From NCBI GenBank assembly GCA_951799425.1, contig OX637393.1, forward strand, positions 15,512,244-15,576,243: a DNA stretch of 64,000 nt, given 5' to 3'. Of this stretch, positions 21,570 through 33,408 are shown piece after piece. The DNA comes from Ilex aquifolium (taxonomy: Eukaryota; Streptophyta; Magnoliopsida; Aquifoliales; Aquifoliaceae). The notes under the pieces were generated by a model. The model ran no database searches. It saw only the letters and a list, made by a program, of their open reading frames with translations, and was not told where the DNA came from. Each line of letters opens with the position of its first letter. Positions within the stretch are counted from its first letter, which is position 1. The translations under genes were made by a program, and so were the position numbers.

Positions 21570-22640
21570 TAGTACTTCTTAAGATGTTCGGCATTCCAAG
21601 AATTTGTTAGCTTTCTTCCATCTAATGTCTACAACTCATAAGTTTTGGGATTTACCATATGAATAACTTGATAGGCCCTTCCCAATTTGGACCCAGCTTT
21701 CCATGCTTAGGATCCTTGGAGGCTTGAGTTACCTTTTTTAGGACCAGGTCTCCTTGGGAAAACTCGTGAATCTTGACCTTTCTATTGTAATAGCGGGCGT
21801 TTGGGCTTGGTAAGCTGCCAGTTTGATTTGAGATTGCTCCCTTCTTTCTTCCAAGAGATCTAGATTAGTGCAAAACTATTCTTCATTCTTCTCCCCATTG
21901 TAATGCTGAATTCTAAAAGTTTAGTTGAGATTACTACCTTTGTTCCGTAGGCGAGGCAGAATGGTGTTTCCCTTTTTGGAGTTCTGACCATCGTGCGATA
22001 TGCCCACAGGATTTGTAGAAGGTCCTCTACCCATAGTCCCTTTGACTCCTTCAAGCGGGTTTTGATTCCTTGTATGAGTGTTCTGATGGTCACCTCTACT
22101 TGACCATTAGCTTGCGGGTGGCCTGGGGAGGAGTAATGATTGTGGACTCCATATTCGGAGTAGAATTCTCTGAATGGATCATTATCAAACTGTTTTCCAT
22201 TATCTGACACCAAAACATGAGGTACCCAAAATTGACAAAGTGTAGACTTCCAAAAAAAATTCATGAACTCTCTTTTCTGTGATAGTGGTCAAAGGCTCTG
22301 ACTCGGTCCATTTGGTGAAGTAATCGATTGCCACAGCTACAAATTGGTTATGTACTCTCTCGACTGGCGAAGGTCCGACTATGTTAATACCCCATTGGGA
22401 AAATGGCCAAGGACTTGTCATAGGAGAAAAATCCTATGGAGGTTTCTTTGACACGTTGGCAAATATCTGACAACTATCACAGGTTTTCATAAATTGCATG
22501 TCATCCTTCTACATGGTTGGCCAGTAGTACCCTTGCCGAAGTGCTTTGCAAGCCAGAGGTTACCCCCTTAGGTGGTTCCCACATTCTCCTTCATGAATAT
22601 CTTCGAAAACATACTGAGCTTCTTCTTTCTCCAAACAGTG
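21570..22640 (-). pseudogene. Integrase of element F
   Basis: On -, remnants of the zinc-binding N-terminus lie near 22500-22640. The catalytic core shows Asp in IDYFTKWTE (about 22330), Asp in VSDNGKQFD (about 22195) and Glu in NGQVEVT (about 22085), so the D,D,E triad is preserved by eye. A C-terminal part with Leu-Gly-Pro-Asn-Trp-Glu-Gly-Pro lies near 21690. The frame is shifted near 22260 and has stops. Integrase would insert the element cDNA into host chromatin. Confidence 0.8.
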
Positions 22641-22762
22641 TAAATAAGGATCGAGGAAACCTCTTTATTATAAACTTCGTCCATAACAAAGTACCTTGCA
22701 GCTTTTCGGTGGAGCTTCTACGCCTTAGTCCTCTCCTTGGGGATTATCTCATTTGTTAAATA

Positions 22763-23800
22763 CTAAATGATAGGAAAGGTCCACCCCTTCTCTTGTTGGG
22801 TGACATTGACCTCTACCTCGACCTCGTTGATGCTAGGTTTAGGAAGGAGCTCCATAGGGATTACACTTGGGAGCTCATTATAGAATGATGAAGCCAAGCA
22901 AGCTAAAAAATCAGCATAAGCATTTTCAACTCTAGGAATTAGCTTGATGTTGAAGGTTTCCATATGGGATATACACTCAAAAACCTTGGCTAAGTATGCA
23001 GCCATCCTGGTATCTTTGGTCGCGTACTCTCCGTTGATCTGCTTAACAATTAGTTGGGAATTTACCTTTACTAAGAGGTTTTTGACTCCCTGTAACAATG
23101 CCAACCTCAATCCTGCGAGCAAACCTTCATATTCTGCCTTATTGTTTGAAGCTCCAAACCTAAATCTCAAGGCATACTCTGTTCTAAGTTGATCCGGGGA
23201 AACCATGATTACTCATACCCCTCCTCCCTTGGCATTTGATGAACCATCAATAAAGATGATCTAGCTCTTTTGTCCCAAGTTGTTTGACGACTGGGATTCT
23301 TCAGAAGAGGTATTTTCAACAATAAATTTTGCCAATGCTTACCCCTTGATGGTTGTCCCTGGCTGATATGTTATATCGAACTCACCCAACTCAATGACCC
23401 ATTTAGTGAGCCTTCCAGAGATTTCTAGTTGCTGTAAAAAATTTTAGTTGGAGAGTCAGTCATGACAACAATTGGGTGAGCTTAGAAGTATGGGTGCAGC
23501 TTTCACGCTGTAGAGATCAGTGCCAAAGTTATTTTCTCTAGCCCCGAATACTTGACTTTTGCTCCTTTCAGGACATGACTAGTATAGTATACTGGCTTCT
23601 GAATTCTTTGTTCTTCTCTTATCAGGGAAAAACTGATGGCTTCATCCGAAATAGCTAGATAGAAGTACATAACCTCTCTTTCAACTGGCGCTGAAAATAA
23701 TGGGGGTGCCCCCAAATACTGCTTTAGCTTTCTGAAAGTTGTCTCACATTCTGGCATCCATTCAAAAGCTTTCTTCAATGTCTTAAAGAAAGGCAAATAT
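22763..23800 (-). pseudogene. RNase H domains of element F
   Basis: The segment 23796-23503 carries the RT-connection/ancestral RNase H (Trp-x-x-Glu-Cys, then Tyr-Tyr-x-Ser/Thr-His). The segment 23206-22763 has SNNKAEYEGLLAGLRLAL, the additional archaeal-type RNase H typical of Tat elements. The pieces are separated by stops. Role: degrade RNA in RNA-DNA hybrids during reverse transcription. Confidence 0.75.
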
Positions 23801-24805
23801 TTATCACTGGCCCGCGATACAAACCTATTGAGTGCTACTACACATCCAGTAAGGCACTACATCTCCTTAATATTTCGAGATTGGTGCATATCCATCAGAG
23901 CTTGGATTTTTTCTAAGTTTGCCTCGATTCCCCTTTGAGACACCATGAATCCTAGAAAATTTCCTGAGGATACCCCGATAGCATATTTCGTGGGGTTCAA
24001 CTTCATCTTGTACTTCCTTAAGTCCTAAAAAACTTCCTACAACTTGCTCACATGATCCTCATCTTCTTGGTTTTTAACATGTCATCAACATAGACCTTCA
24101 TGCCTTTCCCAATAAGGTTTTTGAAAATGTGATTTACCAAACGTTGATAAGTGACATCAACGTTCTTTAGGCCAAAGGGCATGACCTGGTAGCAATACAA
24201 CCCTTGCTCCGTGACAAATGCGGTCTTCTCTTGGTCTTCTAGGTGCATGTGGATTTGATTATACCCTGAGAATGCATCCATAAAGCTGAGAAGCTAGAAA
24301 CCTGCTATTGCATCCACCAAGAGGTCAATCCTTGGAAGTTGAAAGCAGTCTTTTGGACATGCCTTATTTAGGTCCGTGAAATCTATGCAAAGCCTCCATT
24401 ATCCATTGTGTTTTTTTACGAGCACAACATTGGCTATCCACTCTGGATAGTGAACTTCCCGAATTGACTTTGCTTGTAGGATTTTTAGTACTTCCTCAAT
24501 GATTACCTTACCCTTTCAAAGGCAAAAGCTCTCCTCTTCTGCTTTACTGGGTTGAATGAGTGGTCCACATTGATTCTATAGATTATCACCTGTGAATTTA
24601 TGCCTGGCATGTCCTCATGACCCCAAGTAAAGACATCTGCATTCTCTTGTAAGAACTTCTCCACCTCATTTTTAATATGAGGGGAAAGATTAGAACCCAC
24701 ATATGTAATCTGGTCATGTTTCCTTCCCATGGTCACCAAAACCAACTGTTCGTCAAGGCATTCTTTCTCTAGGTCTTTCGAATCTCTAGGATCTAGGTTA
24801 TCCAA
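23801..24805 (-). pseudogene. Reverse transcriptase of element F
   Basis: Visible in broken frames: MDAFSGYNQIHMH (about 24281-24243), Val-Met-Pro-Phe-Gly-Leu-Lys-Asn (about 24180) and the catalytic YVDDML box (about 24080), which retains both aspartates. Upstream, 24805-24503 carries the linker with Thr-Trp-Gly-x-Glu-Asp-Met-Pro-Gly and a Lys-Arg-Arg motif before RT. Several stops, including one shortly after the YVDD box, rule out function. Confidence 0.8.
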
Positions 24806-25020
24806 CTAGAAAGTTTCAAAAACCTGAGAGGACCTTGCTGATGCGACATAGCATTCCCTTGCTACAGTCTGATCTCCTTTGACCTCTCCAATACCTTGAC
24901 TTGTTGGGAATTGTAAGAGAATATGATAAGTTAACTATACTACTTTGAGGGCATTAAGGGTTGACTGCCCCAATATTAGGCTGAAGGGTAATCCATTACT
25001 ACAAAATCTACCATGAGCAT

Positions 25021-25446
25021 CTAATGGTAGGGAGATTCCCCTAAAGTAGCATAAATCAAAATTGCCCCCACTGGATAGGCTCTTTCTCCAGAGAAACCTA
25101 CCAAAGGGGCCTTGAGAGGGCAGAGTTTTGACTTTCCTATGCCCAATTGATTGAACGTATGAAGGAAGATGATGTCTGTAGAGCTGTCACTGTCTACTAG
25201 GACTCTTCGAACCGTATGATTGGAAGCAACCATAGAGATCACCAAAGGATCATCGTGTGGAGTATGGATTCCCTTGAGATCTTCATCTATGAATGTGATT
25301 AGAGGATTTCTACGAGACATCTTTCCTGGTTGAACAAGGTTGATTTCTTTCTCCTCTACCTGAGCTCTCAGTTCAGAAGCATTCATTTGTCGAGTTACTT
25401 TCCCCCCTAAAGCAAATCCTCTAGAGATCACCTTGATTTCCCCCAT
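25021..25446 (-). pseudogene. Protease region of element F
   Basis: An open 141-codon stretch holds Asp-Asp-Pro-Leu-Val-Ile then VLVDSDSSTDIIF. The aspartic protease box is normally Asp-Ser-Gly, and here the Gly is replaced by Asp, so activity is doubtful. Further on, Gly-Phe-Ser-Gly-Glu and Tyr-Pro-Val-Gly-x-Ile fit the Tat protease. Confidence 0.75.
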
Positions 25447-26679
25447 TGGTTGCTGATGCTCTTGAAGGGCTCTTTCTTCTCGACAGTTCCTTTCTACAAA
25501 CCTTCCATGGTGGCCCTTCCATCCTCAATCTAATCCCAAAGGGTGAAATAATCTTCCGTATCATGTCTATGGTCACGATGAAAACAAAAATACTTATCTT
25601 AGTCTCGTTTGTTGGGAGTTATTCTGAGCTTTCCAAGACATTTTAGGAGGTTTTCATTTTGCACTTGAAAGGGGACTTTTTCACCCGAAGCGTTCAGAGG
25701 AGTGTACGTCTGGGCCCTTGCTGTAGGTAAGCGGGGACCTAACCTGTACCTGGCTGGGACACAATCAACTTTCCCCTTCTTCGAAGTAACTATTTTGCCT
25801 GACTTTTCTTGGCCCTTTCTCTTCTTCTAAAAGGTAGAGCCTTCCACACCTTTCTTCACATTGACCGCATCCTCTGCATTCATATTGTTGTGTGCTCTAG
25901 AAAGGAGCTACGCCATAGTTTTGGGGGAATGTTTGTGCACAGAGAAATAGAACATAGAAGACCTGAGTCCACTTATGAAGGCTGTCAAGTTATCTTGTCA
26001 TCGACATCACCTATCTAGAGGGACTCTTCTATAAACCTTGTTACATACTGCTTGAGGGTCTTTTCTTTTGTCTGTTTGATGTTGAGGAGAGAAGTGGTAG
26101 ATTTCCTAGGAGTCTTTCCTCCAATGAAATGGTAAAGGAAGGATTTTCTGAGCTCTAGGAAGGATCCAATCAGCCCAGTAGAGAGCCTATTGAACCAAAG
26201 AAAAGTTGTTCCCTTCAATGTGGTAGGGAAAGCTCGGCACATAATGTCATTAGGGACGTTGTGTAATAACACGAGAGATTTGTAAGTTTTCAAATGATCC
26301 AAAGGATCCTTCTTGCCATCGAAAGTTTCGATGGTCGGTATCTTGAACTTGGCTGGGAGAGGGTAGTTGGTGACATCCTGAGAGAAAGGTGACTCGAGCC
26401 TTTGAACCAGTGTTTCCACTACTTCTGGAGCTTGAACATTCACAGTATTCAACACATCTCCAATTCGATCATTCACCTCCTTGAACTTTTGATTCAAAAA
26501 GGTGTCTTCTTCATGATGTTGTAGAGAATCATTTTGAGTACGCTCATCCACCAAGTTTGGTTCATGGCTAGGGTGAGCCCCTTTAGAACGAAGATCCTGA
26601 TTTCATTATTGATTTGGAGGACCAACAAAGCCTTGCAAAAGTTGTTGAATTTGTTGGTTTTGTTGAGCCATGCCTCCAA
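25447..26679 (-). pseudogene. Gag of element F
   Basis: The capsid part (26554-26015) shows LPAKFKIPTIETFDGKKDP, His-Leu-Lys-Thr-Tyr, Met-Cys-Arg-Ala-Phe-Pro-Thr-Thr-Leu-Lys-Gly and Phe-Leu-Trp-Phe-x-x-Leu, the Retrotrans_gag order. A zinc knuckle of the Tat form (Phe-His-Arg-Asp-x-x-His-Asp-Thr-Glu) lies near 25560, with its last Cys changed to Tyr. Stops at about 26015 and near 25530 replace Gln-like positions. Confidence 0.75.
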
Positions 26680-26920
26680 TGGCTTGGTTCATCTGATTCA
26701 TATTCCTTTCAAGGTTGATTCGTTGGGCCTCCTGACGCTTGTTGAGGCAAGGAGGGTCTGGATCAAGAATTTCAAGCCCAACATTCCCTTAAGTAGGTTG
26801 TTCTTTATTGGGGTTATCTTGATTGGCATTAATGACTCTGGTTAACACCATCCACTAGTGTACCGCAAAACTAAGAAACAACTTCGGTTATCAAGCAGTT
26901 TCCCACAAACGACACCAAAC

Positions 26921-27470
26921 TGTTGGGGTAAAAAATGTGTCCAACTATTCTAAAAGTTGTTGAGGCTAATCTAGGCCTAGCTACACCTTTTCCCGAGATC
27001 TAGTTGAGGTTTCTGGCGGTTGCCTGAAAAATAAAGTCGGAGACCAGAGGGGTGCTCCAGGGGTCGACCCTTCGATGATTAAGTCAGTATTTGAGAATTT
27101 TAAGGTATAACAATTTAATGGTGCTTAGTGTGCTTATGTGGGTCTTACCTTGGAGGTCCTCTTTTATAGTATTTTGATAGGTGTCTCAAGGAGAGTGGAC
27201 TTTAGGCTCTCTTGGTTGTTTGAATTTGCCTGATCTCCTTTCGGTTGAGGAGTCTTGGCTTCTATGGATTTTATCCCTTGTTGGGATAACGTATCTAGAG
27301 TCCTAGTTGTGCTTGGAGTCTGTTTGATCACGCGGAGAAGGCTTGCCAGGTGTATGGTCTTATCCTTATCCCTTGACCGCCTTATATTTCCCATAATATT
27401 TAAATTAAACCGCCATTTGAGGGGGTCTTTGGCCGATAAGGTTCTTAAAAAATTAGGATAAGCTTTGTCA
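26921..27470 (-). repeat. 5' LTR of element F
   Basis: Direct repeat of 17862-18412. On - it is followed by a primer-binding-like sequence, GTTTGGTGTCGTTTGTGGG (26902-26920). Confidence 0.88.
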
Positions 27471-28274
27471 AGTGCTTGGAATTAGAAGCTGGACGTTTGT
27501 CGTTTGATGTTTGAGCTATAATGCTTTGAAAATATTCTAAGTTTAAGTTAGAAACTTTGCTAGAACGCTTGGTATTGGAAAGTTGACATATGTCATCTGA
27601 CGTCCGAGCCATAAGGTTACACTATAAATTTTTTAAGTTAAAAATTTTGCTAGAGTGCTTGGTATTATTGGAAGCTTTACTCCCGTCATTTGAGCTTGGA
27701 CATTTTAGCCAAATGTTTATAAACATTCTTCAAAGTAAAGCACATAAATTTGACTTCTGTCATCCTACACCTGAGCTAGAACCATTATACTCAAATTTCT
27801 ACAAACATAAAGATTGGAATTTAAAGGTACGTACTTGTTATGTTCGATTGTTCGTTGGCTATTTTTTCGATGGAACCTTGCCTCGGTGGACATTCTCCTT
27901 TGTGAGCTTTCGCCTCGGTGAGCTTTTGCCTTGGTTGGCTCTTGCCTTGGTGGGCTCTAACCTTGGTGGGCATTTGCCTTTGTGGGCTTTTGCCTTGATA
28001 GGCTCTCGCCTCGGTTGGCTTTCGCCTTTGTCGGTTATAATCTTGACGGGCTTTAGCCTTGGAGGTTCTTAGCCTCGAAGAGGCTCTTACCTCGATTGGC
28101 TTTCGCCATAGTGGACTCTTATCTCGGTGGGCTCTTGCCTTCTTCAGCTATAACCCGGAAAGGTTTCTGCCTCTAAGGGTTTGTACCTTGGTTGGCTTTG
28201 ATAACAATGAATGTGTGTAAAAGGAATTTTGAACTTTTCATTACAATATGAACAAGAAGCTAGTTATACATAGT
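27471..28274 (-). other. 3' untranslated region of element A
   Basis: Non-coding. It contains imperfect repeats of GCTAGAACGCTTGGTATTGG (about 27559-27580 and 27648-27670) and then the minisatellite at 27860-28200. The left boundary is the end of element F. Confidence 0.55.
27860..28200. repeat. About 19-bp minisatellite, many diverged copies
   Basis: A GGGCTCTTGCCTTGGTG-like unit is repeated roughly fifteen times with heavy divergence. Tandem arrays in this position, between integrase and the 3' LTR, are typical of Tat elements. Confidence 0.75.
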
Positions 28275-29490
28275 ACTTCTTAAGATGCTCAACGTTTCAT
28301 GGGTAAGGGATTATTTTCCCTTGATAGTTCCTCAATTGATAAGTTCCTGGTCAGACTTCTCTGATGACGATGAATGGACCTACCCAATTCGAGGATAACT
28401 TGCGTTTTTCCATTACTGACTCTTTTTTGAGCATGAGGTCCCCCTACTTGAGCTTCTTATCTTTCACACTCCTTTGTAATAGCAGGGAGTCTATTACTGG
28501 TAAGAGGCTATATGAAGAGTAACCTGATCACAGGTTTCTTCCAAGGCATCGAAGTTTGCCCTCAACTCCTTTTCATTGGCTCGGGAGTTATGGTGCTTAG
28601 TTCTGAATGATGGAAGGCCTATCTCTACCGGAATGGCTTCTTCAGTACCAAACGTCAACATGAAGGGACTCTCTCTCGTGGCTTTTTTGGGGGTTATTCG
28701 ATATGCCCATAGAACTTCATGAAGGAGCTCAACCCATAGACTTTGTCTTTCTTCCAATTTGGTCTTGATATTCTGAAGCAGTGTGTGATTAGTGACTTTG
28801 GCTTGTCCATTTGACTGGGGATGCCCCAAAGATGAGAACTAATTCTTTATCCTGAGGTTGGAGCAAAAACTTTAGGAACCATTTGAGTCGAACTGTTTTT
28901 CTTTGTCAGAGATGATAGCCTGCGGGACTCCATATTGGCATATAATGGCTTTCTAGGTAAAATCTATGATTTTCTTTTCTGAAATTGTGGCTAGTGCTTT
29001 AACTTCTGCCCATTTGGTGAAATAATCAATAGTTATCACTGCAAAGTGACATTGACCCTTTCCTTGTGGCAGGGGTCCCACAATATCGCTACGTTATTGC
29101 GCAAAAGGCCATGGACTGGAAACTGAGTTGAGTTCCTCTGAGGGGAAATGCTAGATATTTGCAAATCTTTGACATTTATCGCAATTTTTTACGAACACCT
29201 GTGCATCATTAGTCATGGTAGGCCAGTAGTATCCTTATCGTAGTACCTTATGGGAGAATTAGCGTCCTCTAGTGAGATTCTCGCAAATACCTTCGTATAT
29301 CTCCTTTAGAACGTAGTTCGCCTTCTCTGACCCCAAACAACGGAGGTACGGGAGAGATAGATTTCTTATATAGAGAACGTTTTGGATGAGGACATTCTTA
29401 GCCACTTTTAAGAGAAACTTCTTGGCTTGTAGTTGCTCCGCTGGGAGGTCGCCATTTTTTAGGTAGGATACATACGGGTCCATCCACTGT
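28275..29490 (-). pseudogene. Integrase of element A
   Basis: The zinc-binding Cys-x-x-Cys (Asn-Cys-Asp-Lys-Cys-Gln) lies near 29180. The core has IDYFTKWAE (about 29005) and ISDKEKQFD (about 28905). The expected catalytic Glu reads Lys in NGQAKVTN (about 28802), so the triad is broken. A C-terminal part with Val-Gly-Pro-Phe-Ile-Val lies near 28375. Numerous stops. Confidence 0.8.
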
Positions 29491-29499
29491 GATGCTTGT

Positions 29500-30039
29500 A
29501 CCTAGAATGTTTCTCCCACAGGATCTTCTTCCTCAACGTTGGGCCTATGCAGGTACTCCAGGGGGATATTCCTACTTTTTTCTTCATGGTTTTCTCTTGA
29601 GGATGCTAGCCTAGCAAGGGTATCTGCATGGCTATTGTCTGCTCTCAACACCTGTTGAATAGAGAAAGCCTGAAACATAGATATAAGAGATCCGGCCTTG
29701 GCCAGGTATGCCATCATCTTATTGACTTTAGCTTCGTATTGGTCGTTGACTTGATTGACGATTAGTTATGAATCAATCTGAGCTCAAAGATGATGCACTC
29801 TAAGGTCAACTGCGAAGCCTAGCCCAGGAAGAAGAGCCTTGTACTCGGCCTCATTATTTGAAGCTTTGAAACCGAATTTGAGTGCGTACTCCAGTTTGTG
29901 CTATTCGGGTGAGATCAAGATTAGCCCAGCCCCACTTCTGAGCTTATTGGATAAACCACCAACAAAATACTGACCACTTCGTTGCGGTGGATCCAGACGT
30001 TTTAGGGGGAGAAGAGGGATTATCTGCTTATGAGGGAGT
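29500..30039 (-). pseudogene. Archaeal-type RNase H of element A (downstream part)
   Basis: On -, SNNEAEYKALLPGLGF (about 29860-29815) and Asn-Ser-His-Ala-Asp-Thr-Leu-Ala-Arg-Leu-Ala (about 29640-29610) match the additional RNase H of Tat elements. The upstream remainder is at 43016 and beyond. Confidence 0.75.
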
Positions 30040-30044
30040 AAATT
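30040..30044. repeat. Target-site duplication of element B (left)
   Basis: AAATT, identical to 43011-43015, directly abuts the 5' LTR of B. Confidence 0.9.
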
Positions 30045-30496
30045 TGTAAACCCCCACCTGTTTATATTAATATAGTAATGTAATTGTTTGGTAATTCTTA
30101 TATATGTAATGACCTAAGAATGAACAATATAGATTGTAACAGTAGGAATAAACACTAGGAAGGCAAATTGATTGTGAAGTTTAAGTTTCGAAGGCGTTTA
30201 AACTTGGAAAAGGTTGTTAGGTAAGTTTCTAAATATTTTTAGGTCAAAAAACGATTTCCATTGAATCCAGAAGATCGAGAAACCTTGGGAAAGTTAATCC
30301 AATTATAATGTTTGTTGCTTTGTAGTTGTACATAAGCAAAGTATTGAAAATCGCACTTACTCTACTCATCCTGGAGATTCATCCTATATATTTTTCCAGT
30401 ACAATTATTCCAGTACATAGCAGAATCGTGGATAGGGCACTATACTAGCGACCTACCCAATTTATTGTAGAAATTTTTGAGATCAATGATTGGACC

Positions 30497-30638
30497 ATGC
30501 AAGCTAGAAATACTTTTTCTTGGATAAAGGAACAGATTACTCGATCCATTTCCGTATCGCTCATGATATATATAAATAACTCAGACATCCATTTCAAGTG
30601 CATATCCCATTTTTGCACAGCAAGGTTATGAAAATCCA
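30497..30638 (+). pseudogene. petA: petA (cytochrome f) 5' fragment, plastid-derived
   Basis: From an ATG at 30497 the reading matches the cytochrome f presequence ([15 protein letters not shown]). After a small indel near 30578 it matches the mature start with [12 protein letters not shown]. It stops before the haem-binding Cys-x-x-Cys-His. It cannot be functional. Confidence 0.88.
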
Positions 30639-31482
30639 CACATGATGATAAATCTCATGAAAAGTGCTGGGATAATTATTAGGTTCACTCTACACATGCA
30701 CACTTTCTTGTGGTAATTATTGCACAAACATGAAGACATTTTCTACATCTTGAATTACCACCACAACTTTGCACCAACATTCACCTCAGATCTTAAGGGG
30801 ACTAATATTAGTTTGATAACACCAGTTAGAGACATCATAATCTAAGAACAACATACAAGTTTAGGAGTTAACAACATGGATTGTTTGACTTGGTCAAACC
30901 CAAATTTGATGTTGATACATAATGGTAAGGAAAGGAAATTCGAATTTAAACCATGTTGGTCGTCATACGTGATGTTTTTTCATTGGGATAGAATCGCAAT
31001 CTAGAAGGATAATATTCATTTGCTTTAGTCTAATACCCAAATTAATATTCCAAGATTGTTGATAAGGAAACTTGGACACTAGGCACATTGAAAAACATAC
31101 AAAGAAAAGAAAAAGAAAAGAAGTAACAAGTGGGTAACAAACAAAGTTCTCTCATGGAACAATAAGGTACAAAGAGATAGGTCGGTCGAGGTCGCTCTTT
31201 GTGAAAAAGTACGGTCCATTAGGTAATCCCAAACCAAAAGTAGGCTGCATTCTCATGTATGTTTGAGTGGCCTTGCACTGAAAAATGATAACCATCCAAC
31301 ATGGTTGGGCCAGTAATAATTTACAAGATATGATCTATCTGAATCTAAAGTATCAATTCCAACAAACACATATTGGACTTCAAAAAAAAGAAAATTTTCT
31401 TTATTTCTAAATGGTTTGATATATGAAATGAATCTATTATTTTGATTTGTTACGTATTTTGTTATTTTATTGAATTGAACAA

Positions 31483-31704
31483 CGAATGGCAAGTGCTTTT
31501 CCTTGTGTGGATCCTATTTCAATGGGAACTTGATGAGTCGATCCAGCTACACATCTTGCTTTTACTGCTATATCGGGAGTTACTCCACGTATTGCTTGAC
31601 ATAAAATAGATAGTGATTTATTTCTGTCTTTTGTTGAATCTTTTTCACGGCTCGATAGACAACTTGATAAGCCAATGATTTTTTTTCGTGTTTCAGAATA
31701 CGGT
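31483..31704 (-). pseudogene. rps7: rps7 internal fragment, plastid-derived
   Basis: On - the reading covers Arg-Ile-Leu-Lys-His then [20 protein letters not shown], a frameshifted middle part, and [20 protein letters not shown]. Both gene ends are missing. S7 is a small-subunit ribosomal protein of the chloroplast. Confidence 0.9.
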
Positions 31705-32033
31705 ACAAATCGAGAGGAATCGTGGATATCTTATAAAAACGCCAAATAACTTTCAAGACGGAAGTTATCCTATAGATGTTGTATTCATGCCTGATCGAAA
31801 TGCGAATCATAGTATTCATTCTTATCGGAATGGGAATGAGAAACAAGAGATACTTTTTCTCGAAATATGGACAAATGGAAGTTTAACTCCTAAAGAAGCA
31901 CTTCATGAAGCCTCCCGGAATTTGATTGATTTATTTATTCCCTTTTTACATATGGAAGAAGAAAACTTACATTTAGAGGACAATCAACACACGATTCCTT
32001 TACCCCCTGATACACGTCCAAATAAACATCTTT
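31697..32033 (+). pseudogene. rpoA: rpoA internal fragment, plastid-derived
   Basis: The reading shows Val-Gln-Ile-Glu-Arg-Asn-Arg-Gly-Tyr then [20 protein letters not shown] and [20 protein letters not shown], characteristic of the alpha subunit of plastid-encoded RNA polymerase. It is joined head to head with rps7 within a few shared bases. Ends are missing. Confidence 0.92.
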
Positions 32034-32437
32034 GAACAAGGAATCCCCATTTGAATGCTTCATGGTTGATATGATTATTCATAATGAAACTTACAAAGCC
32101 TTCCTTTTGAAGATCCAAGAAATTCCAGTACATGGATAAGACTTTGTAATATACTTTCATATTTTTTTAATTGACATAGACCCCAGTCATCTAGTAAAAT
32201 GAGGATGTTGCATAGGAAACGACCATCTTTCGATTGTTAATACGATATATAAGGACCGCTAATACAAAGAGTATTACACCCTTGATCGTGAAATATCGAC
32301 TGCTTGTTGAACCCTGTGAATTGCATGAAAGTAGGATACTCCAAATGCGGGGGTCAAAAAGTTTTATAAAACGTTCTTGGTGGAAAAAAATATGAATGAA
32401 AGATCCAACTAAATTGAATTGGGTCCATGATTTGTAA

Positions 32438-32567
32438 TATGAATACCTTTACGCTTTGCATATATATAAGGTGCCATTTTAGGATTCCATTTCCTAGTAC
32501 CATGGCCAAAATGAACTCCTGGCTCCATCATCTCTTCCAAATTGATGTTCCAATATCTTCTTGTCAT
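32438..32567 (-). pseudogene. rps2: rps2 5' fragment, plastid-derived
   Basis: From an ATG at 32567 (minus strand) the reading is [20 protein letters not shown] then [15 protein letters not shown], the start of ribosomal protein S2. It breaks off after Ile-His-Ile-Thr-Asn. Confidence 0.92.
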
Positions 32568-32733
32568 TTCTCCCCACACTTCCCCCCCCTTTTTTTTTTT
32601 GAAACAAAAAGAGACGGGGTACCCCGAAATAAATAATTGTTCCGATGGAACCTTCTCTCGAAACCGAGGATATCTCGATCGGGGGAGATAACGGGGAAAT
32701 CCCATATGACCCAATATTTCTGACAAGTTGCGC

Positions 32734-32804
32734 TATACGTCAACCCAAGATGCATCTTCCTCTCCAGGACTTCGAAAAGGTACTTTTGGAACACCAATAG
32801 GCAT
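32734..32804 (-). pseudogene. clpP: clpP exon 1 with adjoining intron start, plastid-derived
   Basis: A 71-base exon on - reads [20 protein letters not shown] then Val-Asp-Val, the usual first exon of plastid clpP (ClpP1 protease subunit). It is followed by GCGCAACTTGTCAG, close to the GTGCG start of group II introns. Intron 1 sequence continues to about 32600, where it is joined to the rps2 fragment. Confidence 0.88.
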
Positions 32805-33408
32805 TAAATGAAAGAAAAAAAGAACAAAGTACTATATTTACTACGTGTTTTTCTTAAGATATGCCCATAATGTTTTTCTTGATTCTTTCGATAGATCCCG
32901 AAATTCATATTGGATGGAATAATAAAAAATCTAGGAATTAGAACTCTAAGAGTAAGACGATTATTTCATGACATAAACATAAGTAAGCAGTTATTATTGT
33001 ATCGGCCCAAAACCTCGCTAATTGATCTTTAGGGTGCTTACTCTATCAATTAGCTCCTTTAACCATAGAATAAAGTAGCTAGGCATATCTGTTTCTTCAA
33101 ATTTTGACTTCTATGAAGTTTTTTTTTTTTTTTTGCTACAGCTGATAAAAATGATTCGAACCACTGTTGGCCATATTTCTCTTTATCGAGAAATTGAAGA
33201 AGCCATACAGGGGTTTTGTCAAGCCTGTTCATATGGTCCATAATCATATGGTACCTAAACTAAGTAATTCTATGATACCAGTGGAAATTCAGTTCTCTCC
33301 GGTTCAACTAGGACCATAGTTCCGGAATTTCTACAAGAATCAAGATCAAGGAAATGAAGTTTTCTAATCACTAACTCAAATCCATTGTCGAATCCTACTC
33401 AACGGAAT

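Larger units (their letters stand above)
17862..27470 (-). mobile_element. Ty3/gypsy Tat element F, full-length but decayed
   Basis: LTRs at 17862-18412 and 26921-27470 enclose, read on -, a primer-binding region, gag, protease, RT, two RNase H-like domains, integrase and a downstream extra ORF in antisense orientation. The LTR ends in element orientation are TGACAAAGCTTATC and CCCCAACA. The second RNase H of the archaeal type and the antisense ORF are hallmarks of the Tat lineage. Every domain has stops or frameshifts. The 5-bp flanks (ATACT at 17857-17861, AGTGC at 27471-27475) do not match, so the copy may have undergone recombination at one end. Confidence 0.88.

Noticed and set aside
31253..31482. 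Tyr/Phe-rich frame on - next to the rps7 fragment
   Set aside because: It may be plastid DNA, but I could not match it to a plastid gene, so I left it as part of the unassigned insert.
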